Made by a program: the position numbers and the translations under genes. Positions 1 through 10,109 of a stretch of 64,000 nt of DNA are shown one piece after another (position 1 is the first letter of the stretch; every line of letters begins with the position of its first letter). This DNA comes from Serripes groenlandicus (Eukaryota > Mollusca > Bivalvia > Cardiida > Cardiidae), in the NCBI GenBank assembly GCA_031761405.1, contig JASEVX010000011.1, positions 23,912,316 through 23,976,315 on the forward strand, in the 5' to 3' direction. Under the pieces are notes generated by a model, which was given only the letters and a program-made list of their open reading frames with translations, was not told where the DNA came from and made no database searches.

Positions 1-157
1 TGTTGAATTAAAGTAGTTTATCACATTTCTTTTAAAATAATCGTTACATGGTTTTCAAGCACTACCTTTAAAGAGCAGTACTGCAAATTTTCATTAATTG
101 TTGTCGATTAATTGCACTCATCACTGAAGAATACACGTCTTCACTGCCTCATGAGAA

Positions 158-302
158 ATGTCCGAGGAGCATGTGCATTCAACCATGCCATGCGACGCCT
201 ACGACGCTCACGAGTTAGTGACAGACCAATATACGGACGATGTGCTCTCAGACCGACCTCTCGCAGTCGATTGCAAACAGTTCTTGCATGAACAGGGCGA
301 TT
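158..302 (+). CDS. Candidate first coding exon, unknown product (unit 1)
   Basis: ATG-started reading frame of about 48 codons beginning MSEEHVHSTMPCDAYD, acidic and rich in Asp and His, followed directly by a good donor (GTGAGT at 303, phase 1). A strong pyrimidine-rich acceptor ends at 357; splicing there would add only about 12 codons before a stop at 393-395, so the true next exon may lie elsewhere. Without splicing the frame runs into a GT microsatellite. The exon is present in all three units, and unit 3 has one Thr-to-Ala change. No family is recognised. Coding status is uncertain because three recent copies give little evolutionary signal. Confidence 0.3.
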
Positions 303-422
303 GTGAGTTTTCAGATAACTTCATATTTTCGTACCCTGCGTTTCTTTTTTCTTTCAGTATATATATATCGAGTTCTATTAATTGGGAATCGCTAGGTATC
401 CCTTATTGTCAGGATTTTTCGT

Positions 423-425
423 CTG

Positions 426-456
<31 letters not shown>

Positions 457-460
457 TGTC
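423..460. repeat. (GT)n microsatellite, long allele
   Basis: Near-pure GT dinucleotide run. The same site is much shorter in unit 2 (31292-31311) and intermediate in unit 3 (61693-61721). Confidence 0.9.
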
Positions 461-580
461 CAAATAGTTATCAAGCGACGCTCTACAGCCCAAACCGGCG
501 GGCCGATTACGATGAAACTTGGTAAACATGTGCCATATGGGCTCAGAGTGTGCGCGTTTGAGTTTCGTTGCTAAGAAACC

Positions 581-965
581 ATCTGTTGCTATGCAGCTAG
601 CAAATAAACGCTTTGAAAAAACCCAAACCATTTTTCTATCTTCTCCTACAGTTTTGAATGTGGGGAGCTGAAACTTCGGTTATATATACTTCAAGATATT
701 TTAAAAAAATGTATCCGTTACGATTTTTGATGTACGCCTTTGTTTCCAAATGGTAGCCTTTCAAAGATAGCCGTGGCTATGCAGCTAGCAAACAAACGCG
801 TTTTAAGAAGCCAAACCATTCGTCTATCTCCTCCTACAGTTTTAAATGTGGCGAGTTGAAACTTCGGTTATAGATACTTCGAGATATTTAAAAAAAAAAC
901 ACATCTGTAACGATTTTTGATTAAGGCCTTTGTTTCCAAATGGTAGCCTTTCAAAGATAGGGTCT
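581..965. repeat. Tandem pair of about 187 bp (unit 1)
   Basis: Two diverged copies in direct order, marked by TATGCAGCTAGCAAA at about 590 and 777 and by TTTGTTTCCAAATGGTAGCC in each. Part of a dispersed non-coding repeat. From here to 1880 I see no supported gene. Confidence 0.75.
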
Positions 966-1880
966 TTTTACATTCGTTTTTGATTTCCTTAGGGCTGCAG
1001 TGGTAGTCTAAGATAGCGACTTTTATTACATCATCCCATAGAGCTATTCAAGAGGTACAAACAGTTATTGTACGTCATTGACCTCCGACCTTGGGTTTTC
1101 GAGCTACATCCGGAAGTTTGCAAAATATGCAAAGGCGAAAACGGTTGGGTGTAGACGGATGCGTCTTGGCATGTTGATAAAACATCGTTTGGTTGACCAG
1201 AGAGTGTTTTTACAAGGTGCACACTTTTCACCAGTATTCACCAAGTCACCACAATAGTGACCCTATCACACTAGTTCTTCATATATATATGCAAAGGTGA
1301 ATCCCACGTCGCCTACTGGCTTGTCAGTTACTTCTGTTAATCCGATTTGATTAAATAATGTTTTGATTACATCATAATGTGGTTTAAGAGAAACGAATTG
1401 AATAATGTCGGAGGGTGGAAGAGACGCCTAAAACTGATCAGAGCATGGATCTTTCCTCACCTTCCCCCTTTTCAATAAGAAACACGACAGGTTAGGTCTG
1501 GGTGGCCACGATTTATAAGTTCAAAATTAGTCAATGTGTACAGGACCTTTAAGTGATATCTGTCAATATTGTTTTGAGGATGGCGTAATGGGATAAACGT
1601 GTCCTTGCTATTGGGATTTATTGCATATAATTAGTAAGTTGTTTTTTAGTATATATATATATATATATGCATTGTCTCTACGTTATAAAGACACACAGCA
1701 TATCAAAAACATAAGATTATCAATTATTAAAGCACAGATAAATCAATTTTCATCTTCAGATGCTCAGGATAATCAATACTTACCGACTTTTTCCTATCAC
1801 CATTTTGTTACTACTGGTATAAAATGTATCAATCGATCTATTAACACGTTCGTACTATTGAATTTTGTTTTATTTTTGTT

Positions 1881-2268
1881 TTTACGCCATTTTCAGCGTG
1901 AGTTCAGTTATATCACAGCGACAGTTCAATTGTTCATGACACTCCACCTTGACCTCCGCGGGGAATCCGCTGTGGTCGAGTGGTTAGCGTCGGGGATTTC
2001 CAAACCGGGTGTCCCGGGTTCGATCCCCAGTCGCGGCACTACGGTCATGGTGGAGTGCCCTTGGGCAAGGCACATTTTCTAGCCTAGAACTGGTTTGTTT
2101 ACCCAGGGATCATGAATAATTAAATTTAATTGCGCGCTAAATGACCTTAGCTGTCGATGCGCCATAAAACAATATACATTCATTCTTGACCTCCGCGACT
2201 GGGGATCGAACCCGGGACGCGCCCGGTTCCAAAACCCCGACACTTACCACTCGGCCACGGCGGATTCC
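1881..2268 (-). mobile_element. tRNA-headed SINE interrupted by a second SINE (unit 1)
   Basis: In reverse orientation a tRNA-like head (A-box-like and B-box-like blocks at 2198-2268) and a tail with the TGATATAACTGAA-type motif (1881-1960) form one SINE. It is split by the forward SINE at 1961-2184. Unit 3 keeps the uninterrupted version at 63141-63292, which proves the interruption. Confidence 0.85.
1961..2184 (+). mobile_element. Nested forward SINE with 13-bp target-site duplication
   Basis: Flanked by direct repeats CTTGACCTCCGCG at 1948-1960 and 2185-2197. The tRNA-like head contains GTGGTCGAGTGGTTAGCG and GGGTTCGATCCCC. Its 3' end (CTGTCGATGCGCCATAAAAC) differs from the tail of the other SINEs sharing this head, so it is a separate subfamily or a chimera. 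Confidence 0.88.
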
Positions 2269-2295
2269 ATCGTGTTATTGAAATTTATTTTCATC

Positions 2296-2475
2296 TGCAC
2301 CGTGGTGTAGTTATTAGAGAGATCATCTTTAGAGTGAAGCTCAGGGCTCAATCCCCGGTCAGGTTATACCAATGACTTGAAACAAATGTTAGTAATGGCT
2401 TCCCTCATCGGCGCTCTGGATTGCGGGTATAGCAATACGGCTGATGCATACGTGTGAGGGTAAATTAAACCGGTA
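2296..2475 (+). mobile_element. SINE with GTGGTGTAGT-type head (unit 1)
   Basis: tRNA-like head CCGTGGTGTAGTTATTAGAG, degenerate B box around 2345-2357, then a body containing TAGTAATGGCTTCC. The body matches an inverted element at 27056-27226, placing both in one family. The stretch 2476-2878 that follows has scattered TATCCGTA-like motifs and no supported gene. Confidence 0.7.
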
Positions 2476-2879
2476 GTACTGGTAAATTACAAAGGAAATG
2501 TCGTAGTTCAACGCAGTACGCAGTACCTATCCATACTTATCCGCGTAATATATTTTTTTTGTTTCCCGTTTCTCACCATCCTTTTGCCGTACAAAGCCTT
2601 ACTTATCCGTACTTAACGTGTGTCCACCGCCCTCCCACACGGACCAATTCCATCCGCGCCGTACCCCAACGCAGGGACATATCCGCGAGTGTTCCTGTAC
2701 CATTACATAATATGTTACAGCGTCACGGCATTCGAAAGTTAGAAGTATGGTTTTTTCGATCAGAGGGGTTTTCGTTCCGTAGCCTTACGAAATAAAATGT
2801 TATCTAGATGAGTTTCTGCGACCGTCATCATCAATTTTGAAACGGTATTACACTTTATTTGAAAAGTCTTAACTTACCC

Positions 2880-3064
2880 ATTTCCCACTAGTCGCATTCT
2901 GAATCATCTCCAGCAGCCAACTTTAAAAAAAAAACATTGTGGGAAAAGAAGAAATTGCTCATAACGATCAGTTTTCCCTTTTGCCACAATGTTTTCCAAA
3001 TCTATACACTTATCATACTTTTTTTGACGTCGTCTGCTGCAGGTTTATTGCATGTGAGAAAGGG
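2880..3064. mobile_element. Degenerate TTAA-type MITE (unit 1)
   Basis: Carries the internal landmarks of the MITE family described at 17923-18152 (AAACATTGTGG, AGAAATTGCTC, GTCGTCTGCTGCAG) but the termini are eroded. Confidence 0.55.
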
Positions 3065-3110
3065 TTTATTGCATGTGAGAAAGGGTTTATTGCATGTGAG
3101 AAAGGGTTTA
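3042..3110. repeat. 21-bp tandem repeat, three copies
   Basis: Three direct copies of GGTTTATTGCATGTGAGAAA plus one base; unit 2 has two copies (33891-33940). Confidence 0.9.
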
Positions 3111-3125
3111 TTTATAAAACAAAAA

Positions 3126-3334
3126 GGAATCCGCTGTGGTCGGGTGGTTAGCGTCGGGGATTTCGAAACCGGGTGTCCCGGGTTCGATCCCCAGTCGCGG
3201 CACTACGGTCATGGTGGAGTGCCCTTGGGCAAGGCACATTTTCTAGCCTAGTACTGGTGTGTTTACCCAGGGATCATGAATAAGTGATATAACTGAAATA
3301 ATATTGAAAGCGGCGTAAAACCCCAATAAATAAA
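3126..3334 (+). mobile_element. tRNA-headed SINE with 14-bp target-site duplication (unit 1)
   Basis: Head with GTGGTCGGGTGGTTAGCG and a GGGTTCGATCC B box, body GGAGTGCCCTTGGGCAAGGC, tail GAAAGCGGCGTAAAACCCC followed by AATAAATAAA. Direct repeats TTATAAAACAAAAA lie at 3112-3125 and 3335-3348. Confidence 0.92.
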
Positions 3335-3760
3335 TTATAAAACAAAAAATAGACTGTAAGAACGTTCATGCTGAATTGAAGTAAGAAAACATAAACAATA
3401 TATTAGCAACATGTTTTACATAACTTGAAAAGGGAAAAGTATGAGTCCTAAACTGCAATGGGTTTTTAAAGCATACTTTAACTGTCATGCTTACTATCTA
3501 TATCACATCAATGAAGAGTATATATTCATGATTAATTGTGAGCAATTGTTGTACACGATGCACAATAGTTTCAAACATTCTCTAATCCCTAATTATGATG
3601 GTCAACTGCTTCGCCTATGGCTGTACTCATCGGACAGGGTGAAAACAAACTTGTAGTCTGTTTCGTTTCACCAAATGTACCGGGAAGTCGTAAAACGTCA
3701 GTGAACGGTAAACGAGACTTAAACACCCTATTCCTGAAAAATAACATTGACGTCATTTTA

Positions 3761-3822
3761 GGATTGATTCTTATTTTTCGTGCGCTCATACGGCATGAAC
3801 GCACGAAATATAACAATCAATC
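3761..3822. repeat. Small inverted repeat/foldback (unit 1)
   Basis: Arms starting GGATTGATTCTTATTTTTCG and ending CAATCAATCC pair over about 23 bp with a short loop. Same at 34589-34650 in unit 2. The stretch 3349-3950 holds no supported gene. Confidence 0.7.
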
Positions 3823-3954
3823 CTTATATTAACATTTTCCCCTTTGGGTTACCTTATTTTTTTCGACTTAAAAGTGTTCGCGAACAAGTCTTTAATAACA
3901 ATAAAGAAATGTAACCGACAACATACGTTTGTTTAAATGAATAGCTGATATTTG

Positions 3955-4197
3955 TAACGTCGTATATCATTGGTTAAATGACGTCGCGCTATATTGAAAT
4001 AAACATTCTAACATGACGTTATTTTCCTTGCCTATAGAGAGCGAAGAAAATAACCGTTGATTATTCGTCAATAACCAATGGAAATGCACTACTTTTCACA
4101 TTGGCTATTCCAGTTATCCCCCGCCGCGTATACGCCTGTTACTCAGCGTCACGTGATGTAAAGAAACATACATGTATAGTATACTACGTCGTCTCCA
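3955..4197 (+). promoter_or_regulatory. Candidate promoter region of the 4198 ORF (unit 1)
   Basis: Several promoter-type motifs cluster before the ATG: CCAAT/ATTGG boxes near 3968, 4076 and 4100, CRE-like TGACGT sites near 3979 and 4014, and a CACGTG E-box near 4150. A full palindromic CRE (TGACGTCA) lies a little upstream at 3748-3755. Motif matches only; no transcript evidence. Confidence 0.4.
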
Positions 4198-4560
4198 ATG
4201 GCTGACTCGATAACTATACCGTACATGCCACATTTTGTGGCTATGTGTACAGACAGGCGGTTAAATGGGCAATGGAGAGTTATTAAACATGTCTCTGACG
4301 GAATTGTGAGAAAATGCGTATTAGAATCAATGGGCCCTACTAAGCAGGTGGCCACAAGATTTACCTTTGAAATAACAGAGCTATCCGGCTGCACTTATGC
4401 AGAAATAAATGACTTTTTGAGGAGTGTTTCTGGGCTAAGTCAGGAGGATTTTACAGATCTGGATGAATCATTTTACATAGAATTTATTTATTTATTGGGG
4501 TTTTACGCCGCTTTTAACATTATTTCAGTTATATCACGGCGACAGTTCACTTATTCATGA
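4198..4560 (+). CDS. Unknown small protein, 3' end replaced by a SINE (unit 1)
   Basis: Reading frame of 120 codons starting MADSITIPYMPHFVAMC. The first 95 codons (to 4482) precede an inverted SINE fragment; the last 25 codons and the stop are read from that SINE. Beyond the SINE the same frame would have run 25 further codons to a TAA at 4687-4689, with a polyadenylation signal AATAAA at 4700-4705. This suggests an originally intronless or last-exon coding region truncated and re-tailed by the insertion. The unaltered part is mixed polar/hydrophobic with no membrane segment and no domain I recognise. Upstream CCAAT and CRE-like motifs fit a gene start. Unit 2 carries the same insertion and one Phe-to-Val change. 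It may now be a pseudogene. Confidence 0.5.
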   Translation: MADSITIPYMPHFVAMCTDRRLNGQWRVIKHVSDGIVRKCVLESMGPTKQVATRFTFEITELSGCTYAEINDFLRSVSGLSQEDFTDLDESFYIEFIYLLGFYAAFNIISVISRRQFTYS

Positions 4561-4598
4561 TCCCTGGGTAAACAAACCAGTATTAGCTAGGCTAGAAT
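4483..4598 (-). mobile_element. 5'-truncated inverted SINE inside an ORF (unit 1)
   Basis: A 116-bp tail fragment (in reverse: TTTACCCAGGGATCATGAAT, then GTAAAACCCCAATAAATAAA) without the tRNA head. Perfect 13-bp direct repeats ATTTTACATAGAA flank it at 4470-4482 and 4599-4611. Confidence 0.93.
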
Positions 4599-4699
4599 AT
4601 TTTACATAGAAAACCTCCCTGCTATGCACATGTTTACTGGTGCTATATCCAACAGTAACGCCACTCTTAATGTTAACAATGGCAAATAATCACAAAATC

Positions 4700-4705
4700 A
4701 ATAAA
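4700..4705 (+). terminator. Polyadenylation signal AATAAA (unit 1)
   Basis: Lies 10 bases after the in-frame TAA that follows the SINE insertion. The next stretch, 4706-5159, shows no gene; 5021-5152 is sequence not shared with unit 2. Confidence 0.5.
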
Positions 4706-5159
4706 ACATTGTTGTATGTCGCTATGTAATCATTGACGGAATTGACGTGTATTCAAATTCTATTTTTAGAACAGGTCAGCACAGACTTGTTGTTGTTGAT
4801 ATGTTTTTGTCAATGTCAATACATATTGTTAACTTGTGTAGTACAATGAAAACCAAATGATTAATTAAATAAAATTACATTGTCTTGTTGCTGAGTCTAC
4901 CCCTCTTGGTCGTTTTTTTCTGCAGTTATGCGTATAATGCAGTGGGTAGTCACAATTGATGGAACAGCACACTGGTGGGTAAACTGGTTTGCTAAATAGT
5001 GCATTTATTTCCATTTGTTAATGGCCCTATTCCACTACGACCACGAATCCCACGAATCACCAAAAATAGCTAAATTTTAGGATTCGTAGATGGATCGTAA
5101 TCATTTCGCGAAGTTCTTAACTCATTCGTATATATTCGTAGTCGGTTCTTAAGAAATTA

Positions 5160-6172
5160 ATTCCAAGTAGAACTTTGGTTGCTGCGGCATCAGAAAAGGG
5201 AAAAATTGCCAAATCTTAAAAAATCTTCTTGTCCAAAAGTACTGGCCCGATTTGAAAATTATTTTGCACAAATGTTCCTTGAGGTACCCTCTACCAAGAT
5301 TGTTCAAATATTTCCAATCCGTTGAAAAACATGGCCGCCAGGGGGCGGAGTTTATTTTCCTTACATGTGCATTGTTAAAACTTTAAAAATCTTCTTGTCC
5401 AAAAGTATTGGCCTAAAAAGAGTAAAAACTTTGAAAACTATTGAAGTTCTATTAAATCAGGTGAGCGATATAGGGCCATCATGGCCCTCTTGTTTTTTTT
5501 TTTTAAATTTAGAGGCTTTTTGGTTCATAATCGAGCTTGTTTTCCTTATATGTGCATTGTTAAAACTTTAAAAATCTTCTTGTCCAAAAGTACTGGCCCA
5601 ATTTGAAAATTATTTTGCACAAATGTTCCTTAGGGCACCCTTTACCAAGATTGTTCAAATATTTCCGATCCGTTGAAAAGCATGGCCGCCAGGGGGCGGA
5701 GCTAGTTTTCCTTATATGTGCATTGTTAAAACTTTAACAATCTTCTTGTCCAAAAGAACTGGCCCGATTTAAAAATTATTTTGCACAAATGTTCCTTGGG
5801 GCACCCTTTACCAAGATTGTACAAATATTTCCAATCCGTTGAAAAACATGGCGGCCAGGGGTCGGAGCTTGTTTTCCTTATATGTGCATTGTTAAAACTT
5901 TAAAAATCTTCTTGTCCAAAAGTACTGGCCCGATTTAAAAATTATTTTGCACAAATGTTCCTTGGGGCACCCTTTACCAAGATTGTTTAAATATTTTTGA
6001 TCCGTTGAAAAACATGGCCGCCAGGGGGCGGAGCTTGTTTTCCTTATATGTGCATTGTTAAAACTTTAAAAATCTTCTTGTCCAAAAGTATTGGCCTAAA
6101 AAGAGTAAAAACTTTGAAAACTATTGAAGTTCTATTAAATCAGGTGAGCGATATAGGGCCATCATGGCCCTC
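5160..6172. repeat. 167-bp tandem repeat (unit 1)
   Basis: About six head-to-tail copies, each with CCTTATATGTGCATTGTTAA, TTCTTGTCCAAAAGTACTGG, GCACAAATGTTCCTTG and ATGGCCGCCAGGGGGCGGAG. Non-coding. Two inverted relatives lie near 22490-22830. From 6173 to 6696 the sequence is AT-rich, with no gene apart from possible leader or promoter of the next gene. Confidence 0.9.
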
Positions 6173-6696
6173 TTGTTTTTTTTTTTTTTTAAATTTAGAG
6201 GCTTTTTGGTTCATAATCGTTTCACAATTCTTTATATCGAGAGTCGCCGAATTATCCATTGTATAATTTACCCGGCTTGCACTTCAATAATTTACTTTGT
6301 AATAATTTATCATAGTTATTGTCTTACTGGTTTTAATTTGTTTAAGTTGGACGATTCTTACGTAAGCTTATTTTCCTCAAATATTATTGAATTTGAGTTG
6401 AGTTTTTGTAGTTTAAATTACAATATATACATATGATTTAATATCGAGTTAGATGATTATGTATGTGTTATCATTGCTTATTGTTACCACTGTACATGTA
6501 TTTAAACTCAAACTAGTTTGATATATTTACTTGTCATTTAATTAGATACTGCATCCACTCTTATTATAACACCATTATTTACGGAAAATAACTTGACCTA
6601 CACTTGCTATTTACGTTTCAAATAATTGTATCTTCTACGTTAAACAATTTGGAGAGTTTATTCGAAACAGTTCACTTTACTCTATAGGTAAACATA

Positions 6697-8956
6697 ATGG
6701 GACTATTAAGAGCCGCATTAGTTGCTGTAGGGGTCGGTGGTGGGACTTTCATAGCAGCGCCAGTTATTGGAGCAGCTGCAGTTGGCTTGTTAGGCTTCCA
6801 AGCCGGTGGTATTCTTGCCGGATCGACAGCCGCTTCCATGATGTCGGGCTCAGCCATTGCTTGCGGAGGGGGAGTTCCCATGGCAGGTAGGTTTGATTTC
6901 TCACAGGTTTACATAAGAATCTACAATATCCCATTAATTAGCTTAATTATTTAGTACACGTGTTGACAAATACCTACCTCTGCATCCATGCAAAATTATC
7001 AAAATGCATATACTGCTTTAGAGATTTGTTGAAATCGTCAATGACTAATAATTTGGTTTTACAGTACATAGTCAGATCAGACTGTGCGGATGGTGCTAGG
7101 CGGATCTTGATCTACACTGGTCGCAAATTTTTAAGGTCGATTTTTCATCGGCCTACAGGTACACCAGCTCGTCTGATCAAGATCTACCCAAGTTAGCAGA
7201 AGCTTCTAACAAATGTGTGTAAATGATTATTTATATGAGCCGTCCCACGATTAAACCAACATTGTGGACTCTGCGTAAAGTATCGACCCGGATCAGCTAA
7301 CCCGGACATACACTTTTCGCCTCCTGTGGATTTTCTGTTTCAGAAATCATTACTCTATACCTCTACCCCACTGAGACAGAATGTGTCGGCCCGGATTAGC
7401 CTACGCAGGCTGATCTAGGTCGATACATTACGCAGAGGCCATAATGTTGGTTTTCTCGTAATTCAGCTCATACGTCAACATTGTATTCTTGATCAGACTG
7501 AAGTCACGGTCGGTTCCAATTTGTTTTTAAGTCATCTTATCCAGATTTGTTGTATGTGTGTACGAGTTAATTACCCTATACAACCTATGTTGTGGGTACT
7601 GTATTAATATTCTCATCGGGACAATTATCTGTAGTAGGTCTACCACAACTTAGGGTTTGAAGGTCAAATAATGACTTATCTAGATATCTGATTCATACAT
7701 ACATGTACTTCCATCATTTTGTGACTTTTAATACATTATGTCAAAAGAAAAAAATGCTCACTTTCATCTCTATTTGATTATTAAACTCATTTATGGAGAG
7801 TTCAGGTGTTTGCCAATTTGTTTTCAAAGTTGTCTGATGCAGATTTGTTGTATGTGGGAAAGAGTTAATTACCTTATAAAACTCTATATTGATGGTACTG
7901 TACAAATATTTTCAATGAGACCTAGATCTACCACAGCATGAGGTTTCGCCTAGATCTCTGATTCATACATACTTCTCTCATTTTGTGACCTTTACTACAA
8001 ATGAGGACTTACCCTTTTCCGTATGTATACAACACATCTGCAACAGACGACTTTGAAATCATCTAGGCAAGCTCTTTAAATGAACTTATAACCGTTTAAA
8101 TATAGTTACAAACAATCTGACAAATGGAGAAATTGCCCATCAGGAATGAGCATACTTACCACAATGTTTTCCAATGGTTTTATTGCAAGAAAGGATTCAA
8201 GTTTAAGTTATTCTTATGTTAGCTTTAGGTCTATATAATAAATAGCAAGATCCCAAACAGCCAGACACGCCCATGTATGTTCTGTAACCTGTCCACAGCG
8301 ATGAATATTCTATGGGAAGACGGTATAAGCAAGATACTGTGTGGAACATAACAGCTAACTCATTAACCCTTTCAAAATTAGAGAGACATTCTGATGCATC
8401 TACAGATGCAGATGACCTTTGAAAAACATTGTGACAAGAGAAGGAATGAGCAATTTCTCTTTTTGTAAAATGTGTTCAACTCTATTCAATGATTAAGCTA
8501 TTAATTATAAAAATAATCCCTATATTTGCCAAGATTATTTCAAAGTCGTCTGCTGCAGATTGTTGTATATATATATGGCAAAGCTCTAGATATGGAGCAT
8601 TTTTCATGTTTTAATATCCTTTTTTGACATTCAAACCCTAAGTTGTGGGTACTCAAAAGAACCGTCTCAGTGCGCCAATGCTTTTGAGTACCCACAACAT
8701 AGGATTGTGTTGAGTAATAAGAGAAATATGGGGGGGGGGGGGGGGGGAAAGACCTGTTCACTCCCTCTTATCTAGTCCTCTGGTATATGGTTTTCTAGAC
8801 CTGTTTTAAGTTTGCAAATGACTATGTTGAATTATCTTTGCAGGTCTTGTTGCTACACTACAATCTATTGGAGTAGTCGGAATTGGTACAGGTGCAAGCG
8901 CTGCTGCAGGAGCCGTGACTTCTGGAACTGCAGCATTGATCGCAATCCTTGTATAG
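6697..8956 (+). CDS. IFI27/ISG12-like protein, two coding exons (unit 1)
   Basis: Exons 6697-6886 and 8844-8956 (190 + 113 nt) join in phase 1 across a GTAGGT...TTTGCAG intron to give a 100-residue protein. It starts MGLLRAALVAVGVGGGTF and is almost entirely Gly/Ala-rich hydrophobic sequence: roughly residues 5-33 and 36-57 from exon 1, then 64-100 ending TSGTAALIAILV from exon 2. This composition, length and small-residue pattern match the Ifi-6-16 family (PF06140: IFI27/ISG12, IFI6). In vertebrates these are membrane proteins of mitochondria or ER that modulate apoptosis; mollusc members are known but less studied. The start is the first in-frame ATG; the TTTACTCTATAG just before it could be an acceptor for a non-coding leader exon. 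A candidate ATTAAA signal is at 9327-9332. The intron holds several MITEs. Unit 2 differs by Arg5 to Thr and one silent change. Confidence 0.88.
7234..7472. mobile_element. MITE with about 55-bp terminal inverted repeats (unit 1)
   Basis: Lies in the IFI27-like intron. The left end TATGAGCCGTCCCACGATTA and the right end, read in reverse (TATGAGCTGAATTACGAGAA), continue as matching arms through ACCAACATTRTGG and CTCTGCGTAAWGTATCGACC. Single arms of the family occur at 12160-12213 and 29502-29612. Confidence 0.85.
7990..8200. mobile_element. Degenerate TTAA-type MITE (unit 1)
   Basis: Recognised by CAACAGACGACTTTGAAA, GGAGAAATTGCCCAT and CACAATGTTTTCC in family order; ends not intact. Confidence 0.55.
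8363..8590. mobile_element. TTAA-type MITE, diverged (unit 1)
   Basis: Begins TTAACCCTTTC and contains GCAATTTCTCTTTTTGT and AAAGTCGTCTGCTGCAG; the right end is eroded. Confidence 0.65.
8636..8703. repeat. Foldback element, GTGGGTACTCAAAAG arms (unit 1)
   Basis: Arms GTTGTGGGTACTCAAAAG and CTTTTGAGTACCCACAAC pair perfectly around a 21-base loop. A degenerate relative spans about 7583-7658. A third copy is a unit-2-specific insertion at 60734-60803. Confidence 0.85.
8730..8747. repeat. Poly-G tract
   Basis: Eighteen consecutive G; only about seven at the matching place in unit 2. Confidence 0.9.
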
Positions 8957-9439
8957 TGATCCTTTATTGGACTTTCACCCGGTGACTTTTGGATAGATTT
9001 TAAATCACATGAACTTTGTCAGACGTTTTCAGTAATCATTAATATAACAGTATCTAGGCCATGAACTTAGATAATAATTATATGCGTATTAAGATCATAT
9101 TTATATCAAAGTAAGAAAAGGTTAATTGATATTTTGATTCATTTCCACATGTTGTGTTATCTGTCCTAAAATTGTCTATAAATGCATGCTTTTATTTTTC
9201 GACTTTTTGAGAAACTGATTGAATTGATGTAGGATCGCTTCCCTTTACCTGATACAATTGTATATCAATATACATCTATGTTTATCATATGTGCATGCCC
9301 TTATTTATTTACCCTATTAGTTACTGATTAAAGTGTTGTGATCAAGCTTGGCTGTTTAATCTTCATTTATTTTACATCACATAATTTTGTCAGGTGACAC
9401 CCAAACTGACAATTAGGATATTGTAACAAGCACATATCA

Positions 9440-10109
9440 AACCGTGCTGTCTAGTAAGGACTTACTCTGTTTTCATTAAGGTCCTTTCCCAGTAAAGATC
9501 ATCCGTGCTGTCTTATAAGGACCTACTCTTTTCGCATTATGGTCCTAACCAAGCAAATGTCAGCAATACTGTCTGATAAGGACATACTATGTTCGCATTA
9601 TGGTCCTAACCAAGCAAAGGTCAGCAATACTGTATGATAAGGACATACTCTGTTCGCATTATGGTCCTAACCAAGCAAAGGTCAGCAATACTGTATGATA
9701 AGGACATACTCTGTTCGCATTAGGGTCATAACCAAGCAAAGTCGGCAATACTGTCTAATAAGGACATACTATGTACGCATTAGGGTCCTAACCAAGCAAA
9801 GGTCAGCAATACTGTATGCTAAGAACATACTCTGTTTGCATTAGGGTCCTAACAAAGCAAAGATCAGCAATACTGTATGATAAGGACATACTCTGTTCGC
9901 ATTAGGGTCATAACCAAGCAAAAGTCAGCAATACTGTATGATAAGGACATACTCTTTTCGCATTATGGTACTAACCAAGCAAAGGTCAGCAATACTGTAT
10001 GATAAGGACATACTCTGTTCTCATTATGGTCCTAACCAAGCAAATTAAAGGTCAGCAGTACTATATGATAACGACATACTATGTTCGCATTATGGTCCTT
10101 ACCAAGCAA
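9440..10109. repeat. 61-bp tandem repeat (unit 1)
   Basis: About eleven copies marked by GGTCAGCAATACTGTATGAT, AAGGACATACTCTGTTCGCA and TTATGGTCCTAACCAAGCAA. Downstream of the IFI27-like gene; non-coding. Confidence 0.93.

Noticed and set aside
1031..1231. Reverse 66-codon frame present in units 1 and 2
   Set aside because: Conservation only reflects the recent duplication; no splice or promoter signal was seen.
4198..4350. Joining the 4198 ORF to the unknown gene through a CAG/GTGGCC site in phase 0
   Set aside because: Phase fits, but the donor is weak, the distance spans the whole IFI27-like gene, and the ORF has its own stop and AATAAA.
6960..7196. 78-codon frame in the IFI27-like intron
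   Set aside because: Lies between splice sites of a supported gene, overlaps repeat sequence and has no family resemblance.
9440..10109. CRISPR-like array (61-bp period)
   Set aside because: There are no unique spacers between repeats and the context is eukaryotic; it is a plain tandem repeat.
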